The notes under the pieces: generated by a model
What the model saw: only the letters and a program-made list of their open reading frames with translations
What the model was told of the DNA's origin: nothing
Database searches by the model: none
DNA from: Heliopora coerulea
Taxonomy: Eukaryota; Cnidaria; Anthozoa; Scleralcyonacea; Helioporidae
Direction of reading: 5' to 3'
DNA length: 64,000 nucleotides
NCBI GenBank assembly: GCA_030142905.1
Contig: JASJOG010000015.1
Span: 2,788,501-2,852,500, forward strand
Part shown: piece after piece, positions 1 through 36,390 of the stretch
Layout of the letters: each line of letters starts with the position of its first letter
Numbering within the stretch: position 1 is the first letter of the stretch
Made by a program: the position numbers and the translations under genes

Positions 1-15
1 TGTTGCTCCCTGCCA

Positions 16-327
16 TTACATTAAAATCACTCGTCGTATATACACGTTCAAACTTGTCTTTTCCGACAAAAATTTGCCTTTTAAAGAAGCTATGTAAAAA
101 ATACGCCTGATGTGCTCAAACTGCGAGATATAGTATGATAAAGCAGTAACAGAGTATCCAAAAAGCAACATATTTTTATAGATTAATTCCCTCAAAATAG
201 AAGCTACTCGAAACTCTAAAGAGCTCAAGAAATTTAAAAATTTTTCGCTAGTATATGTGCTTGAATTCTCCAAGAGGGAGAGATTTACGTCCAATAGTTC
301 AGCGACCTTTTGCTTTCTCAACATCAA
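16..327 (-). other. Unrecognised 103-codon open frame
   Basis: An open frame of 103 codons with an ATG, hydrophobic in its middle (around residues 45-75) and Lys/Leu-rich. The frame stays open for some codons upstream of the ATG, so it could be part of an exon. I do not recognise the product, the composition is that of AT-rich noncoding DNA, and no splice partner was identified. It may be a chance ORF. Confidence 0.15.
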
Positions 328-1340
328 GTTGCTTTTGATGATGTGGCTTATCTTCGGCGAGAAAGAGAAGACAAGACTTTTGATCTGATATACAAGTAAG
401 AATGTACTGCTTAGGTATAAAGTGAGTTCCGCTTCAGAGTAACGCGAACCATGCAGACAACTATTTTCAACCAGAACACAAATTAAATTACCTTGTTATG
501 GGTATCGAATTTAAGGGTTTTACATTGCAAATAGAAACTGAAAGGAGACAAAGATGTTGTGTTGACAACAATGAAAATCACCTGTTTGCCTCGAGTGTGT
601 TTCAAGAGTTACTAGAAATTGTCCTCATTAAAAACAGTCTATTGTGCAGGAACAGCTGTATGAACACCGGAGTTCTGCTGCAGGGTATTTCAACGGTAAT
701 TCTGTAACTATAGACTACCAAACAAATCTACTAAAACAATATCATATATATTCACGAAACAGCGTTGTGTAACTATCAGCAGCATGGCCAGACCGTCTGA
801 CCTAACATTTTTGGGGGCTCTTCTGGGAATTCAAAGCACGGCTACTGAGAGTTTTGGCTCTGGGAGTAAACATAATGGTTAAATTGTGAAGTTTAGACCC
901 CCAGATACTGACTCAAGGTAAGCTAAGATGTTTCATGCGATATTTCAGGTATAACTTGGGAGGGCACAGGACCCCAGAGGCACCCTTTGGCCAAGCCACT
1001 GGTAACTATCAGTTGGAAAAAGTGAAAATGAAAAGAGAAATGCTCTTTTTCACTGAGTGGGCTTTTCTAGGTGTTGGATGAATTTTAATTGATTGAAAAT
1101 AGCGAAATAGCAAGTTATGATACCACACGAAGTTCCTATTCTGCATGCGTGTGAAATTGCATGTAGCCAGATCAAAACATGGATTGCACTGTCAACTCGC
1201 CACGACGTAACTGCTTTATGAAATATTTCAGCTTCGTGGAACTGGCATTGTGGAACCACTGGGTCATACAAGCTGAAATATTTACTGTTTCTACCAGGAA
1301 GTCTATTACAATAACTATGAGGTATAAGTACAAAACTGTG

Positions 1341-1497
1341 TACACAAAATAAAAACAGATTCCGATAAATATTCTTAACTTGTGATTCAAAAAAAAGAAT
1401 AGACAAGAATATACCGTGTTAATTCTTGTTTATTCGTTTTTTACTTGAATCACAAGTTAAGAACGACAATTTTCGGAATCTGTTTTATTTTGTATTT
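1341..1497. repeat. Palindromic (foldback) element, roughly 75-bp arms
   Basis: The left arm (about 1341-1415) reappears in reverse complement at about 1421-1497 with a spacer of only a few bases. Both arms carry the blocks ACTTGTGATTCA and GATTCCGA, or their complements. A related single copy lies at 16150-16290. This looks like a short non-autonomous foldback or MITE-like family. No transposase is present. Confidence 0.6.
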
Positions 1498-4400
1498 GCT
1501 TAAACTGTTGGCCGGTTACGGTTTCTGGTCAAAACTATGTATAGTGTAAGAATATCTAAAATCACGTCTACTCAAGTTACAAAAGCAGAACATCTATTCG
1601 TTCAATACCCAGAGAAAGATTGTAGATCCTCCCACGTGTAGCTGAATGTCATCTTTTAATAAAAATACCTAAAACTTTCTCCGATTGATATTAACTCCAT
1701 GAAAAGTTTTGAACAACCTATCTCTTCGTTCCTGTGATAGTTTCGATAGTTCCGATGAATAGAAAAGCAGTCAATATAGCATTGTTGCCCAATGGGCACG
1801 TAATGAAATAAAATCATTGTATTGCAATCCCTGAGGAGTTATTTCAAGCAAATGAAATTTCACGACTGAAGATTGTGTCCGGTTCAAACGTCGGTTTTCA
1901 TGCACGAATTGAAGACAATTAAAAGTCTTACGTTGAAAATCGAAGTTCGACACACAAACAATGTAACGTTTGACTTGATAGCTTCTTTTATCGCTTAATT
2001 TAGCCGGACTAGCACTGTAAAATTGCTAATTCCAGTATTTAACACTAGACAGAAAATCTATCTTTCAATTGTACTTTTATTTATACTTCCATTATTTTCA
2101 AAAAGTACTTTTACTTTTTATCCGATCTTATATTTGATTCCCAATGTCAAGAAAGAACAGGATTTGTCAGCACCTGATTCGGAATTGTATGGGTATTCAT
2201 TTATACTCTTCAGGAGTTTAAGGAATCCGTGTTGCCAAGGTAACTTTATAAATATTAACAGGTTGTCAAGCGCTAATAACTTTATAAAAATATTAACAAG
2301 TTGTCGAGCGACAGGTTAGCAATACTGTTGCCGAGTTTTATCGCCTTCCTAACAATACTTTCTCAAATATCAAAGATTTAACATTTCACTGCTCTAACCG
2401 AACTGATAAGGCGACAGTCCACCTTCCAGATGTAATGGAGATCAGCGGCTTGAGTCTAATTTGTCGATGTAGATATAAAGTCGTACCCATCTTTGAAGAG
2501 ATTTGGCACTTTAATGATGGCATCTAAAATTCGAATAGTACACATAAAATGCAACCTTCATTTCGATGAATTTCGAGAAGAAACTTTGCGTGATTGATTC
2601 AAACAGTTACGGGCGGGCGCATTTTTTTCCCCTATCGAAATAGCAATTTAAGTATTTTGAAGGAATACTGAAGTGGAAACATCCTGTTTGGTTCATGCCA
2701 CAGTAAGTGTCGGTCGACCAAATATATAAAATCACGAATACATGATAAGTGTTTTGAAAGTGACAAAAGGGAATTTTCAAAAAGTTTCAGTTAATATAGC
2801 CAGTGACATCTAGTGAACAAGGCAGAAATCTTGTCAAATCAAGGAACCTTTCCTGTTTCCTACAGAGCAAGTTAACCGTACCTATGTTTAGAATCATGTG
2901 AATAAGTAAAGCATTTTAAACTATATATAACACAGAAGTGAACGTTTCCTGTCATTTCATCTGAAGACTGATCATTCTGAGCAATATTCGAATCGCGACA
3001 AGATGAGAAACTTGAGCTAACACAGAAGCGAGTTTCTTTTCTGGGGCACGGAAAGAGTTTAACTCTCAATGATTGATAACAGGAATGTAGGGTACATATG
3101 TTGAAGGAAATAACAATTTTGGAGACGCAGTCGTCCTTGCCACGAAGTTTGTTTGCCGAACTAATGGCGATTTGACAAGGCTTGTTATTAGGGTGTGCCC
3201 TTGCTAGGCTACGCGAATAGGGATATCAAACTTAACCTCAATTGGCATTCTAAACGCTGAAAGAGAACATGCAATATGAAAGAATATAAAACGAAAGAAT
3301 ATAAAATGAAAGAGACTCCGTTTTAATGTGAAAGGTAATTTCGAAAACGTAATCGTTTGGCGGCAAACGCCCGGGATATTTGATTCACAAGACCACTTCT
3401 CCCAACATCACTAGAGTATGGCTGTAACAATTGCTGTTACGCCCAAGTGGCTGTTTCGTGCTTGGAATCATTAGTCAAAGGCATTCTTTGTTGTATTCTT
3501 GAGCTTCAGAATAAACTGATTTTACTTATGGAGTGAAAATGTCGTAGCTTCTACATAGTTCAATGGAGTATTGCCGTCAACCAACAGGACTTGTCCCAGC
3601 TTCGTACATGTAGGTAAAGAAAGTATACGGATTGATTCCTGGAAAGTTAAACGCGTCGTCCGAGATGTTTACTTCCCATTCAGAAGACATATGCCAAGAA
3701 AGGGCGTCGGAAGAGGAGGGCAAGCACCTCCCAACATCAACAAAAGGAGTCCTCTCCCCCTCACTAATTGTCGTGTGGTGGGCTCGAGGATAAGGGATTG
3801 TTTACTGCAAGGCCTCTTTTAAGGAATCTTAAGCGGGGGAGGGGGAGCATCATATCAAAGGGACCAACTGTACACTAGGGTCGAGTGGCATGTCAAGAAC
3901 TGGACCTACTTTTGTACACGGTATGCTAACATTTGAAACAATGGGGATGGATGTTTTTGTTGGCCACACAAACAATCAAGTTCCAAGAGTCAGCATTTGG
4001 CATTGTACAACTTTTCGTTTTCTTCACATTATCGCCATAATTCTATTAGTTTATTTTTGGTCATTACACCTGGTAGTGGAGTAAGGGGACTTCTGTAGTA
4101 GGCGGGACAAAACGCAATGCTGGAGGGGGCATCGTGAGACGGGGGGGCATGGCCCACCCAGCTACTTTGCTAAAAGGACCCGATTGTTTTTTGGGGAAAA
4201 AAGCCATAGTTAACACTTGTTTAAGAAACAAGTTTTCGGCAGAATTCACGATTTTTCGAAGGGGAAGTTCGATATTACATTTTTCCCCCGCCTAATGCCA
4301 CATTCCTTCGAACAGGTCAACTGCCAAGATTCTCCCAAGGTTTCTCTTGACCGATAATAGTCAATAAACGAAGACCATACCGTAACAAAGGTCGTTTGAG

Positions 4401-7400
4401 TATTACACACCATGCGATAGACAACCGAGTACTTGACTGGTTTGAATGTGTATCTTATTGAATGACGAGTCAAATCATCGCCAAAATAAGTTACGTGATG
4501 GGCGTTACACTGTGTTGATGCTAAAAAATGAATTGAAGGTGCGATGCTACTACGTCTGAAGTTGATTTTAAAACGAATTTTAACCCAACGAACGTTCAAC
4601 GAATAATCATTGCGTGTATAACATTCGGTTAGCGAACGACGCTTAAAGAAACTTTTTGTGATGATATGTTGCATTGTAAATCATCGTAGTTGATAGACGC
4701 CCGTGGCAAAAACAAAGTAGCCTCGTGATCTGTATACCCACAAATGCTGCTACGCAGCATCCATGAGTTAAAAAGTACTAAACCATTAAGTCCTTGATGA
4801 TTACAACTGTGAAATACTTGTAGAAAACAATGTTAAATCGCGTATTTCGTAACACATTTGTCTATAGATTTATGCTAGGGAAGAGGTTTGTAATCAATGA
4901 ATAATTTGCGACTTCTCAAGATTTTACTACGAACCGTCTTAAGCGACCCTTTCTCTAAAGCTCGCAAATGAATCCTGAAAAGAACACCAACAATGTCTGC
5001 TGCCAATTATCCAGATCGTATTCGAGACTTCTGAGAAATCAGGATCATTCGCGCTACGAGATCCAGGCATGGCAAAATAAGTCCACACGACCCTGACGCA
5101 AAATAGAAACTTTTCCACCGACTGCCATCATTAATGTTTGAGAAGAATCAGAGATGGCTTCCGCACAGGAAACCGAAACGTCAGTCAAACTTGAACAATC
5201 ATCTGGATGAACACATAATAAAATGATCAACGAAATCCGGATTCAAATCATTCACTGAATGGAATATATTTGTTTAACGCTACGCAACAATAGAATTGCT
5301 ATCTAAGCAAACACAGTTACTATTCAATGGCTGGATGATGACATGGCACGTTATTTACCTAACAAAAAATGACAATCATGCACACAAACACTAGAGCCTT
5401 TTCATTATCTGACATGATAAGTTGATCAATTCATAAGAAATCGGGGAGTGCGTGCCGTCCGTTTAATTACATAGATGTGACACTAGGAGGAATTTCGACA
5501 ACGATGTAATTCTGCGGTATTTGGGCAAGTGAAATTACAGACAACAGCACTGCCTACTCACGAGCAACGAGGGATGTACTGGTATGTACGCCATTGTGCA
5601 AGACAAAGGTTCTCTATTTTGTGTCTTGTGGTTGACGAGATCCTTTGAGGGTGTCGAACAATGACGACTGGTATGTCAAGCACTTCTTTGTTTCAAAGTA
5701 AAAGACTTGGAAGAAATCACTTTAAATAACGTCAGAAAACGCAACTATTGTCAACAGGAAACTGAAAACTTATAATGAAATATCCGTAAACGACCACCAC
5801 CTCTTCCAACCCTTCTGGTTTGAAATGTTTCATTATTTTTATTCTCTTGCGGTCAACCGCTCAATGTCAAGCACAATGTTAGCGAAGACTGGAATCGACG
5901 TTTAAAAGTTCCTAACTCAATCTCTAACAAGGGTTACTAGACTTCGGGCTCAAATAGCAGAGTTTACTCATTAACAGAGGACGAACAATAGTCATGTGCT
6001 GCTGTAAGTGACTTGCTGCGCAATTTACGGCTGAAGTTGTTGCCAGAATCCTAAACTGATTCCTTTAAAAAAGTGACGCTCATTAAGGCCTGATATGGAT
6101 TCACTACATTCTCTAATGTCCTCGCTCGGTACATGTCTTTGACTTGTGTAAAATTAATGGTCATGTTGTGAAAGAGAATTTTGGATCCTATTGAATGGTA
6201 TTTATTGTTCCTTGATGGTGTTTAAATGGCACATGACATTAATCCTTTTAACGCACGGTTCCGTTATATCGGGCATGGAGAACGAAAGAACAAATGATAG
6301 AGCAAGGAAAAAAACAAAGCGCGAACCAAGAGCAAAAGAACAAAATTCACGCATTAACGGGTCACTACAATATCGGTGAACCTTTATGGACCTGCCAATG
6401 CATAATTCTTACGAAGTGTGAAGTTCATTGGGAATATAATAACCCACGAAATACGACTAAAATCAAGACCAAGATGACGCCCAAAACAGTTCTTACCACA
6501 AGTACACAACAGAACAACGTTCATTCTTATCAGCTAGTAGTTAGAAGATTCATTGTCATAGTACCTCGAAATATTTGTCATACTTTACTCATTACTTGAA
6601 AAAACGAGCAGGCAATATTTGACATTGACACCGATAGACGCTTTTGCACATAGATAAAGCCCCTTCAACAATACTAGAAGCCATTTACGTTGGAATGTTA
6701 CAGTTTTCTGGGTCTGACCTCTGCTGAGCGACCAACTTTGTTTGACACTTAGGGTACTTGCTCACGTAACGTTATTTGCAGGTCTCTGCATTTCAATGCT
6801 TTTTAATTTTGCATTTAGCAATCATTTTATATGTACGCGTCCATGTAGGTATTTTGGGAGTTGGGTGTCAAATGGAACGAAAACTCTGTTACAATCTCCT
6901 GCTGCTCTTCGTTTGATGTATTTTAACATGAGGCAAACTAATTAAACTAAACCACACTAAACTAAACTGAACTAAAAAATTAGGATGATATCTCGTAATA
7001 TTACCAAACAAACTCGAAAACTCTCAATTGTCATGGCAAGATCTCAAAATATTTACGATAGTTTTGCAGTTCAAAAGTGTTCATATTAGACCCTACCTTA
7101 GAAGACGGCGGTGCTTCAGCAACTTGACTTTACAATTATGTCAATAATCCAAAAGTCTTTAACCTCGCTGATTTTTCATTTCTTTCCTCCAGTCCTGTCC
7201 ACTTGATATTTTCTAGTTGAGCCTGAGATAAAATTGGCAGATACGGATAAAAAAGAGACCAGAGATTAAGACACAGTACAACTGCGTTCAGAAGATAAAA
7301 ACGAATATGTGCACCACCATTACTCCGCGTTTCCAACGCACAGAGCTCGGTCATTTTGCTTGTACGTACTTTTAGCGGGAGTAGTAAAGGACGCATTTTC

Positions 7401-7698
7401 ATCACGTCCAGAAGTTATACCCACAGATTGCCTCCAGGTAATTAAGACAAAGGAAGGAGATTTTAATGATTGTGAACACCATTATCATTACTACCATTAT
7501 AATTATAATCATCATTATCACTATCATAATCACTATCATTACCAATCAAGGGCTCAAGGAAAGTGGAGGGGACTTTTATCATCATTGTAATCATCGTTAG
7601 TATAGTAGTATGTAACGCCGGGAAATAGTAAAGTCCAGCATCTCATGGAACACTACATTCTCGCTTCAACTTTTCTAAAAACATGCAGGTCTATATAC

Positions 7699-22734
<15,036 letters not shown>

Positions 22735-23060
22735 AGTTCACCGTTAACCTAAATTTATTTCTTTTAAGCCAATACGTTGCACCTTACTTATTCCCATTTC
22801 TGCTTACATTCGCTGTACAGAAAGCCATAATCACTTCGACCACTTTCGACTCGCTATGTTCAAAATGGCGCAATCCTAGCAACCAACATACATAGCAACA
22901 GCATTATGGAACGCACGGGACCGGTGGTTCTCAGACTGATAACTCAACATCAGGCACGACATTTTCCGTCTAAACATAAAGCTTGTGAAAATAACAAGCA
23001 TCTTAAACGAACCTTAATATTGCAAAGGAACTAAAAGTGATGTGAATTTACACTTTCTGA

Positions 23061-23245
23061 ATTATTGATGTGTTTGTGGTAGCTTGGTAATTATGTTTTT
23101 AATACGCACGCTCTCAAGCTGTTGTCTCAGAACCTTTTAACCTTCGCTCACCATCCGAGTCTTTGTAGCTCAATGGTTAAAGCGTCTCATCGGCGATCAG
23201 GTTACCGGTTCGATTCCCGTCAGGGACTCAGAAAGTTTTTCTGAA
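23061..23245 (+). mobile_element. tRNA-derived SINE, partial inverted dimer
   Basis: The right half has Pol III internal promoter boxes: A box TAGCTCAATGG at 23166-23176 and B box GGTTCGATTCC at 23207-23217. It continues into CTCAGAAAG-type body sequence. The left half (23061-23140) is the reverse complement of the tail seen in the 41.7-42.0 kb copy (GTGGTAGCTTGG, then CGCTCTCAAGCTG). So this is a head-to-head dimer with its left unit truncated. At least two further copies occur in the window. Confidence 0.75.
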
Positions 23246-25212
23246 TTATGTTTAAAAGTAAGATGTAACCAAGAAGGGTGGGGCACAGGGGCAATTGCCC
23301 TCCCCCCAATAAGTAATCGAGAGAAGTTTGTCCCGCAAAAATATTGCTCGTTCACAAGAAATTGGGTACTTGGCAATCACACATTCTTTTTTTTACTTCG
23401 CTCTCCTTAGAGAAATTCTAGTTCGTGCCCTGAAGACGAAACTAAACTGTAGTCTTCGCGTGTTTCGACGAGGAATTTTTCCACTCTAAATGAAGCTGTT
23501 CATGTTTCTCTCAAAGTTTAGAGAAAGGAAAGCTATTTTCTATTTGTCAAATGTAAATAAAGACTACATTGCATTCAATGCTGGAATCCTGAAAATCTGA
23601 AAAGGTCAGAGGACATCTTATGATTAAAAATTTTTTCCGGAAATAGTTCTGAAATCGAGTAGTTCGGAAAAACGAAATTGACAGCGAAGATGGAATGTTT
23701 ATAGACCTTTCTTTTATCGTTTATACTTTTGAAACTGACATATGTACAAACGTGTGGTGTGGGGGACTAAAATTTCCCGGCTGGTTCTCGACGTTCGCGG
23801 CTTGATGTTGACGTTAAAAAGTGTAAGACAGAAATTTTGACTTAACCTTTTGATCATTTAAATGTAAGAATTTTTTTCCACCGCGAGAAAAAAAAAAGCC
23901 AACAAACACCTACATTCACTCGACATTGTTCTTGTCTAAAATACCTTGTTAACGATATACATTACAATAAATAGCAAGACATGATCATTCTATGTGGTTT
24001 AATTTTCTAGCCAGCATTAAGGGCTCGCCAGAGGAGAATGTAGCTCCGGCAAGCCTTGCCTAAACTTGCATCGCGACTGGCCAAAATTGACGCGAGTTGG
24101 ACTCCGAAGCCTGAACTACATCATAACTGAACGTTCTCTCAGCATTCTAAATTCCCTAAGAGGAATATGTTTTCAATGGCAACTATATACAGCTTACATC
24201 CAAATTTGAAAACGCTCCAAATTACAGCAAATCAATCCAAGAGGGTACAAGTAGATTTAAATTGGTGACCAATCAAGAGGCAAGTTGAAACTCTCACAAA
24301 AATGCATTTTGTTCAGCCAGGACTTTGGAATAACCTCGGTTTACATCATCGCCCTTACTCTTTTCCAAATTTTGGCACAGGTATTTAGCTGCCTTCCTTT
24401 GCCGTTTTTCCTCCCATAGTGATACCAACGAAAACAGTAACACAATGGCACTAGGCATATTTCTGTTTCTCTGAAATTCATAAAGTTCAACTTGTTGGCT
24501 GTTGCCGTAGCACCTTCCGAAAAAACCACTGCCATCACGTTCAAGCAAATAAACTTTACGTAAAAATTCAAAAATCAGTTAGAATAGATGAGTTCGGCCC
24601 CAGCGTGAATCAGTGTAAACACTAAAAGGTCAACTTAATCCATAATCGCCACGAGTCAAGCACTGCTCTGGAATTGTCCTGATTTCCCGAAATTCTCTGC
24701 TGCGACCGAAATTGTTCGTCGAGGTTAGTTTTGCAGAAACACTATCTTTTGTATACGCACAACTGAAAATTTCAAGCTCAAAATCACTTTTCATCGTGAT
24801 TTCACGGAATTGCTCGCAATTATTTACCACGCCACAATTTATTAACTTAGAGAATTGGAAACCCTAGCCATATTTATATGTCCTGAAAGGCACTTGGTTT
24901 GTCCGTCTCTTTCAGTCCATGGCAGATCAAACTCGACAGCAGATGCAAATCTAAGGTTACGAACCTGTCAAAGGTGACCCGAAATAAATTAGTTCACTCT
25001 GATACGGTCATGGGAACATAAGAGAAATACGCTTGACCCACCAATCTTGCGCTATTACGCGTGTATTCGAGAAGCTGCCCCTTTCATCGCAGGGCTTCGA
25101 TATTTCATTTCTGACCATATTTGAAAATCTGGCAAATTCTTTTAACTTAGGTTGCTGACGTCTGACGTAGGTGGTGAGGAAGCGAAGTTAAGTCGGATTC
25201 TGTGTCTTTATT

Positions 25213-25475
25213 TACACTGGATAACCGTATCAGCTACCTAAGCTGTTCTCCCTAGAGGCCCAGTAAGGGCCACCCCTCATGGGTCCAATGTTAGTCCAGG
25301 AGGAAACCGGAGTGCCCGGAGAAAACCTGCGATGCTTGGTAGAGACAAACTGGACAACACTCTTCTCATATGTGACCAAGGTAACTTCAATCTGATAACC
25401 GTACGGAGCCGGAATCGAACCCTGGTCACAGTGGTGAGAGACACGTGCACTACCACTGTGCCACCAGCACCCCAC
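25213..25475 (-). mobile_element. Near full-length tRNA-derived SINE with conserved central block
   Basis: On the minus strand the head has an A-box-like TGGCACAGTGGT (25452-25463) and a B box GGTTCGATTCC (25411-25421). It is followed by a body with the block CTCCGGTTTCCTCCTGG and a tail ending in AATAAAG. A truncated relative is at 9678-9830. Blocks of this kind occur in SINEs of several marine invertebrates. Assignment to a named family such as Nin-DC would need a database comparison. Confidence 0.8.
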
Positions 25476-25853
25476 ATTGGATTACAAATGTTAAAGAAAA
25501 CCCCAATAAAACCTGTCAATTGCAACTTCTAAAGTTTGCACGCCAATTTTACTGTTATTTGCATATGACGTGACTGATTTGAGGTGTTTCTCGTTTCTGC
25601 TCCAATTTCACTGGATAATACAATTTTTCTGCATAAAATGAGCCATCGGTACTCAAAATCACCCATATTTAATGGCTGACTCTGTCACTCCACCCAGAGA
25701 GCCCGTAATGCAGGCTAACAAACGATCTGTTAAAGATTTCAGTTTCTATTGAGACCGTTTGCGTAAACTTTACCGTAGAAATCAAGAATATTGGAACTCC
25801 CGGTGGAGCAATCATTACTTGAAGAAAGCAATTTTAAAGACTGCATGGAGCAG

Positions 25854-35721
<9,868 letters not shown>

Positions 35722-36390
35722 TTTTCTGTAAATGTTGAAACACGTAATACGTAACATGTTGGATAAAAACAACACGATAGACTGTTCTCAAAGTGGGTGA
35801 AGACACGTAACAAATTTAGGACAAAGTGATGCACATGCTGAAGCATGGACCAAAATAAAACACAGTACTTCATACACACCTTAACAAATATCAGAAACTA
35901 CTTTCAGGAGACTTTTAACTACACTTATCTTTCCGAAGTAAAGTCTTTTGAACGATGAATTTAGAATACCTAACCTATTACTTGTTTTCTAATAACATTC
36001 TACACCAATTTTCGCCGGAGATTTCCTTTTGAAAATGGTGCAATTTCACATTCCTATCTTCAGGCTCATGTTCAGCGGTTGTATATAACATCCATCGAGG
36101 ATAGTTATGTTGGGAGATCGCAAGACTGCGCTTTATGTTCGGAACGTCGAGGAGTAAGGCTGCAACACGACCACAGAGTAAATAGTCTGTGACACGACGA
36201 AGATGTATGCGTCTACCAAACGCACGTCTTAGTTACAAATTACAAAATCCCGCTTTACTTATGAGCACAACTTTTAATACTGTGTTAATCTCATATCACT
36301 TAGAAAGAATTCTTAGGCTACATGCTGATCGAGATTATCTCAGCATCTGTTAGCATACTGGCCCAATAACCCAATAGTATCCATACGAAA
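35722..36390. promoter_or_regulatory. Divergent promoter region of ETF1 and PYROXD2
   Basis: The start codons of ETF1 (minus) and PYROXD2 (plus) are only 669 bp apart and point away from each other. The interval must hold both transcription starts and at least part of both 5' UTRs, plus a probable ETF1 leader intron ending at 35726. The middle (about 36040-36200) is richer in CpG than the flanking introns. No TATA box was assigned. Confidence 0.55.

Larger units (their letters stand above)
1..7698. other. Intergenic or unresolved region, no gene recognised
   Basis: I could not support any conserved protein here on either strand. The longest open frames are about 100 codons or shorter, and none shows a family motif or continues across convincing splice sites. 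A palindromic repeat lies at 1341-1497 (listed separately). A stretch at 7488-7545 is a degenerate tract built from CAT, ATT and CAC-like triplets. The 3' untranslated region of CFAP99 (minus strand) presumably occupies the right end, but no polyadenylation site was assigned. Confidence 0.5.
22735..25853. other. Intergenic region between CFAP99 and ETF1
   Basis: Holds the CFAP99 5' flank and the ETF1 3' flank, both genes being on the minus strand. Two SINEs lie at 23061-23245 and 25213-25475. Open frames around 24294-24830 and elsewhere are short, overlapping and without family motifs. I see no additional gene. Confidence 0.6.

Noticed and set aside
23158..23230. Possible functional tRNA gene
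   Set aside because: A and B boxes are present, but the sequence continues into a body and tail shared with other copies, and the cloverleaf is imperfect. It is a SINE head.
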